Position numbers and translations under genes: made by a program | Notes under the pieces: generated by a model | The model's database searches: none | What the model saw: the letters and a program-made list of their open reading frames with translations, nothing else | What the model was told of the DNA's origin: nothing | In this document: positions 62,532-64,000 of the stretch, piece by piece | Layout of the letters: each line of letters opens with the position of its first letter | Position numbering within the stretch: position 1 is the first letter of the stretch | NCBI GenBank assembly: GCA_003056425.1 | Contig: PYVY01000019.1 | Span: 1-64,000, forward strand | DNA from: Alteromonas indica | Lineage (GTDB): Bacteria; Pseudomonadota; Gammaproteobacteria; Enterobacterales; Alteromonadaceae | Direction: 5' to 3' | DNA: 64,000 nt

Positions 62532-64000
62532 AATTTTTACAGAATTCCTATGCACTTAGCAAAAACCAAAACTATGGTGAGGCCCTTCATTATTTTAATA
62601 ATATAAGTGACTACGATGTTACTGAAAAATTTCTTGAATACAAAGAAAATTTAGTTTCATCAATATGCCAGATAACTCTTTCTTCGTTTAGGTCCGATTC
62701 TCTCAAATCGCTGCTTTCCATAGAAGTTCAAGATGCTAGATCTTCTCTTTCATACGAAGATGTTAGACCGAATTATAGGTCCCTTTCTATAGCTATAAAA
62801 GAGGTTGAGTATAATAGCGGTACTATATTGTCTGCTATTAAATGTAGTTTATATTCACCCTTCCAGTTGGATTTATTATTGGCAACATGTTGGTTACTAA
62901 ATAATAAAGGTAATTTGGATCTATGCACCGATAATTCAGAGAACCTTCATTCTTTTTCTACTATTCTAAGAACTATATATGATAAGCCATTTAGAGCAGC
63001 TGTTTATGGTTCGCTAGTAAGAATATATGAAGAAATTTTTGATGTGAAAAGTTTTTTTAAAGAATTAGAATTACTCGAAGTTGATAAGATTTTTGAATAT
63101 CCAGACTTAGACTTTTTGTATGATATTCCATCTAAAAACTATACTTACAACAACATTTGCGAAAGTAATATAGGTCAAAGCCTGAGTATAGGTACAATCT
63201 TTTTAAACGAGCAAAAATACATTAGCCTAAGCTTAGAGCAACACTATCCTCTTTGCATTCAATGGACGTTAGTAGAAGGCGCTTGCCAAGGATATCCCCC
63301 ACGTAAAGTGACAAAAAATGGTTTATCCCTAGATAGAAGCCAGCTATTAGTCCGCCTTTTTCCTGATAGATATAAGAAGATAAATTATATTAAGCATGGC
63401 TGGACAAAAAGTGATGGGGAAGATGCGAAAAGTGAACTTCGTAATCGATATATGAGCGTTAGCTATGGTTCGGTGCTTTTAGTTTTAGACGCTGATGAAT
63501 TTTATTTTCCAGATGATCTATTAGCTGTAAAAAGAAAGTTTGATGATCCTTCAATTTCTTCTGTTACATTACCACAAGTGCATTTTTGGAAGGATTTACA
63601 AAAATTTATTACGGGTGAATATTATGATATATCTCATACGCGCTTCTTTCGATTAATACCCGGCGCTGCATACGTTCAAAACCATAATTTTCCAGAAGTA
63701 AATGGTATACTACTAAATAAAATTAATAATGTTAAGATCAAGCGTACAATAATAAGATCAAGTTTATTAGAAAACACATTTGAGTATAATGATTACTGTT
63801 GTTTTCACATGGGATTCGCAAAAGACTTTGATGATATGCGAGATAAGAGTGATTATTATATTAATAGAGGTGAGGCTGATACCCGGAGGTCGACTACTAA
63901 ATCTAGATCAGCTTGGTTTGATGATGATCTCCCAGATAAATGTATTGTTAGAACATGGGGAGGTTCTATACCTGTTTGCTTGATAGAAGAAAGTGGAGAC
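62525..64000 (+). CDS. Partial GT2-like glycosyltransferase running off the window
   Basis: An open frame of 492 codons begins at ATG 62525 and has no stop before the window ends. The N-terminal half (about 220 residues) is helical and unrecognised. From about 220 it resembles a family 2 glycosyltransferase: GTIFLNEQKYISLSLEQHYP, then VLLVLDADEFYFPDD with the DxD at Asp322 and Asp324, then HTRFFRLIPG. The start overlaps the upstream stop. A short frame at 63780-63983 inside it is a shadow. Confidence 0.6.
   Translation, partial: MLEFLQNSYALSKNQNYGEALHYFNNISDYDVTEKFLEYKENLVSSICQITLSSFRSDSLKSLLSIEVQDARSSLSYEDVRPNYRSLSIAIKEVEYNSGTILSAIKCSLYSPFQLDLLLATCWLLNNKGNLDLCTDNSENLHSFSTILRTIYDKPFRAAVYGSLVRIYEEIFDVKSFFKELELLEVDKIFEYPDLDFLYDIPSKNYTYNNICESNIGQSLSIGTIFLNEQKYISLSLEQHYPLCIQWTLVEGACQGYPPRKVTKNGLSLDRSQLLVRLFPDRYKKINYIKHGWTKSDGEDAKSELRNRYMSVSYGSVLLVLDADEFYFPDDLLAVKRKFDDPSISSVTLPQVHFWKDLQKFITGEYYDISHTRFFRLIPGAAYVQNHNFPEVNGILLNKINNVKIKRTIIRSSLLENTFEYNDYCCFHMGFAKDFDDMRDKSDYYINRGEADTRRSTTKSRSAWFDDDLPDKCIVRTWGGSIPVCLIEESGD

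Noticed and set aside
63780..63983. 67-residue plus-strand ORF
   Set aside because: It lies inside the long open GT2-like frame and has no ribosome site.
1..64000. CRISPR arrays, tRNA or rRNA genes
   Set aside because: No regularly spaced direct repeats, cloverleaf-like segments or rRNA-like stretches were noticed; a dedicated search could still find a degenerate case.

Overview
The window looks like chromosome of a marine gammaproteobacterium of the Alteromonadales (Alteromonas / Aestuariibacter / Salinimonas type). This is inferred from gene content and order: motX next to rnr-rlmB, fre-ubiD, ubiE-ubiJ-ubiB, prlC, a CioAB-type bd oxidase, a secreted S8 protease with a PPC tail, and gammaproteobacterial spc and alpha ribosomal operons. 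No rRNA, tRNA or CRISPR array was seen.

Region 1 (1 to about 8,250) is the right end of an integrative element abutting the 3' end of gor. A four-gene module on the minus strand holds three different tyrosine recombinases and a small HTH plus coiled-coil protein, resembling the TnpA/TnpB/TnpC arrangement of Tn554 and related elements. An 11-bp inverted repeat overlaps the start codon of the first recombinase. Cargo to the left includes a WYL regulator of BrxR/CapW type, a conserved 56-residue basic protein and a PD-(D/E)XK-like protein. A phage-defence locus may lie beyond the left edge.

Region 2 (8,262-27,306) is mostly core: glutathione reductase; a soluble histidine kinase with two unusual response regulators; oligopeptidase A with a Tag-like glycosylase; ubiEJB for ubiquinone; a cold-shock protein; a divergent cysteine-synthase-like enzyme and Lrp regulator pair; a glutaryl-CoA dehydrogenase; and a GbsR/MarR-type regulator with cioAB.

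Region 3 (27,574-35,893) is a Fur-box-led siderophore operon. It encodes a PLP decarboxylase, an N-hydroxylase, an MFS exporter, a GNAT-IucA/C fusion synthetase, a ferric-siderophore reductase and a membrane acyltransferase-like protein. This suggests a dihydroxamate of bisucaberin/putrebactin type. No TonB-dependent receptor is present in the window.

Region 4 (35,915-51,468) contains a periplasmic binding-like protein, an M28 peptidase, fre, ubiD, a TIGR02647 protein, motX, rnr, rlmB, an S8 protease, an acidic lipoprotein and a hybrid histidine kinase.

Region 5 (51,677-60,239) carries the spc and alpha ribosomal operons, rplN to rplQ. They lack the usual S10 operon immediately upstream and contain a two-tier hairpin between rpmJ and rpsM. 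Region 6 (60,240-64,000) is an AT-rich block of three overlapping or closely spaced genes, probably for polysaccharide or protein glycosylation; the last runs off the window.
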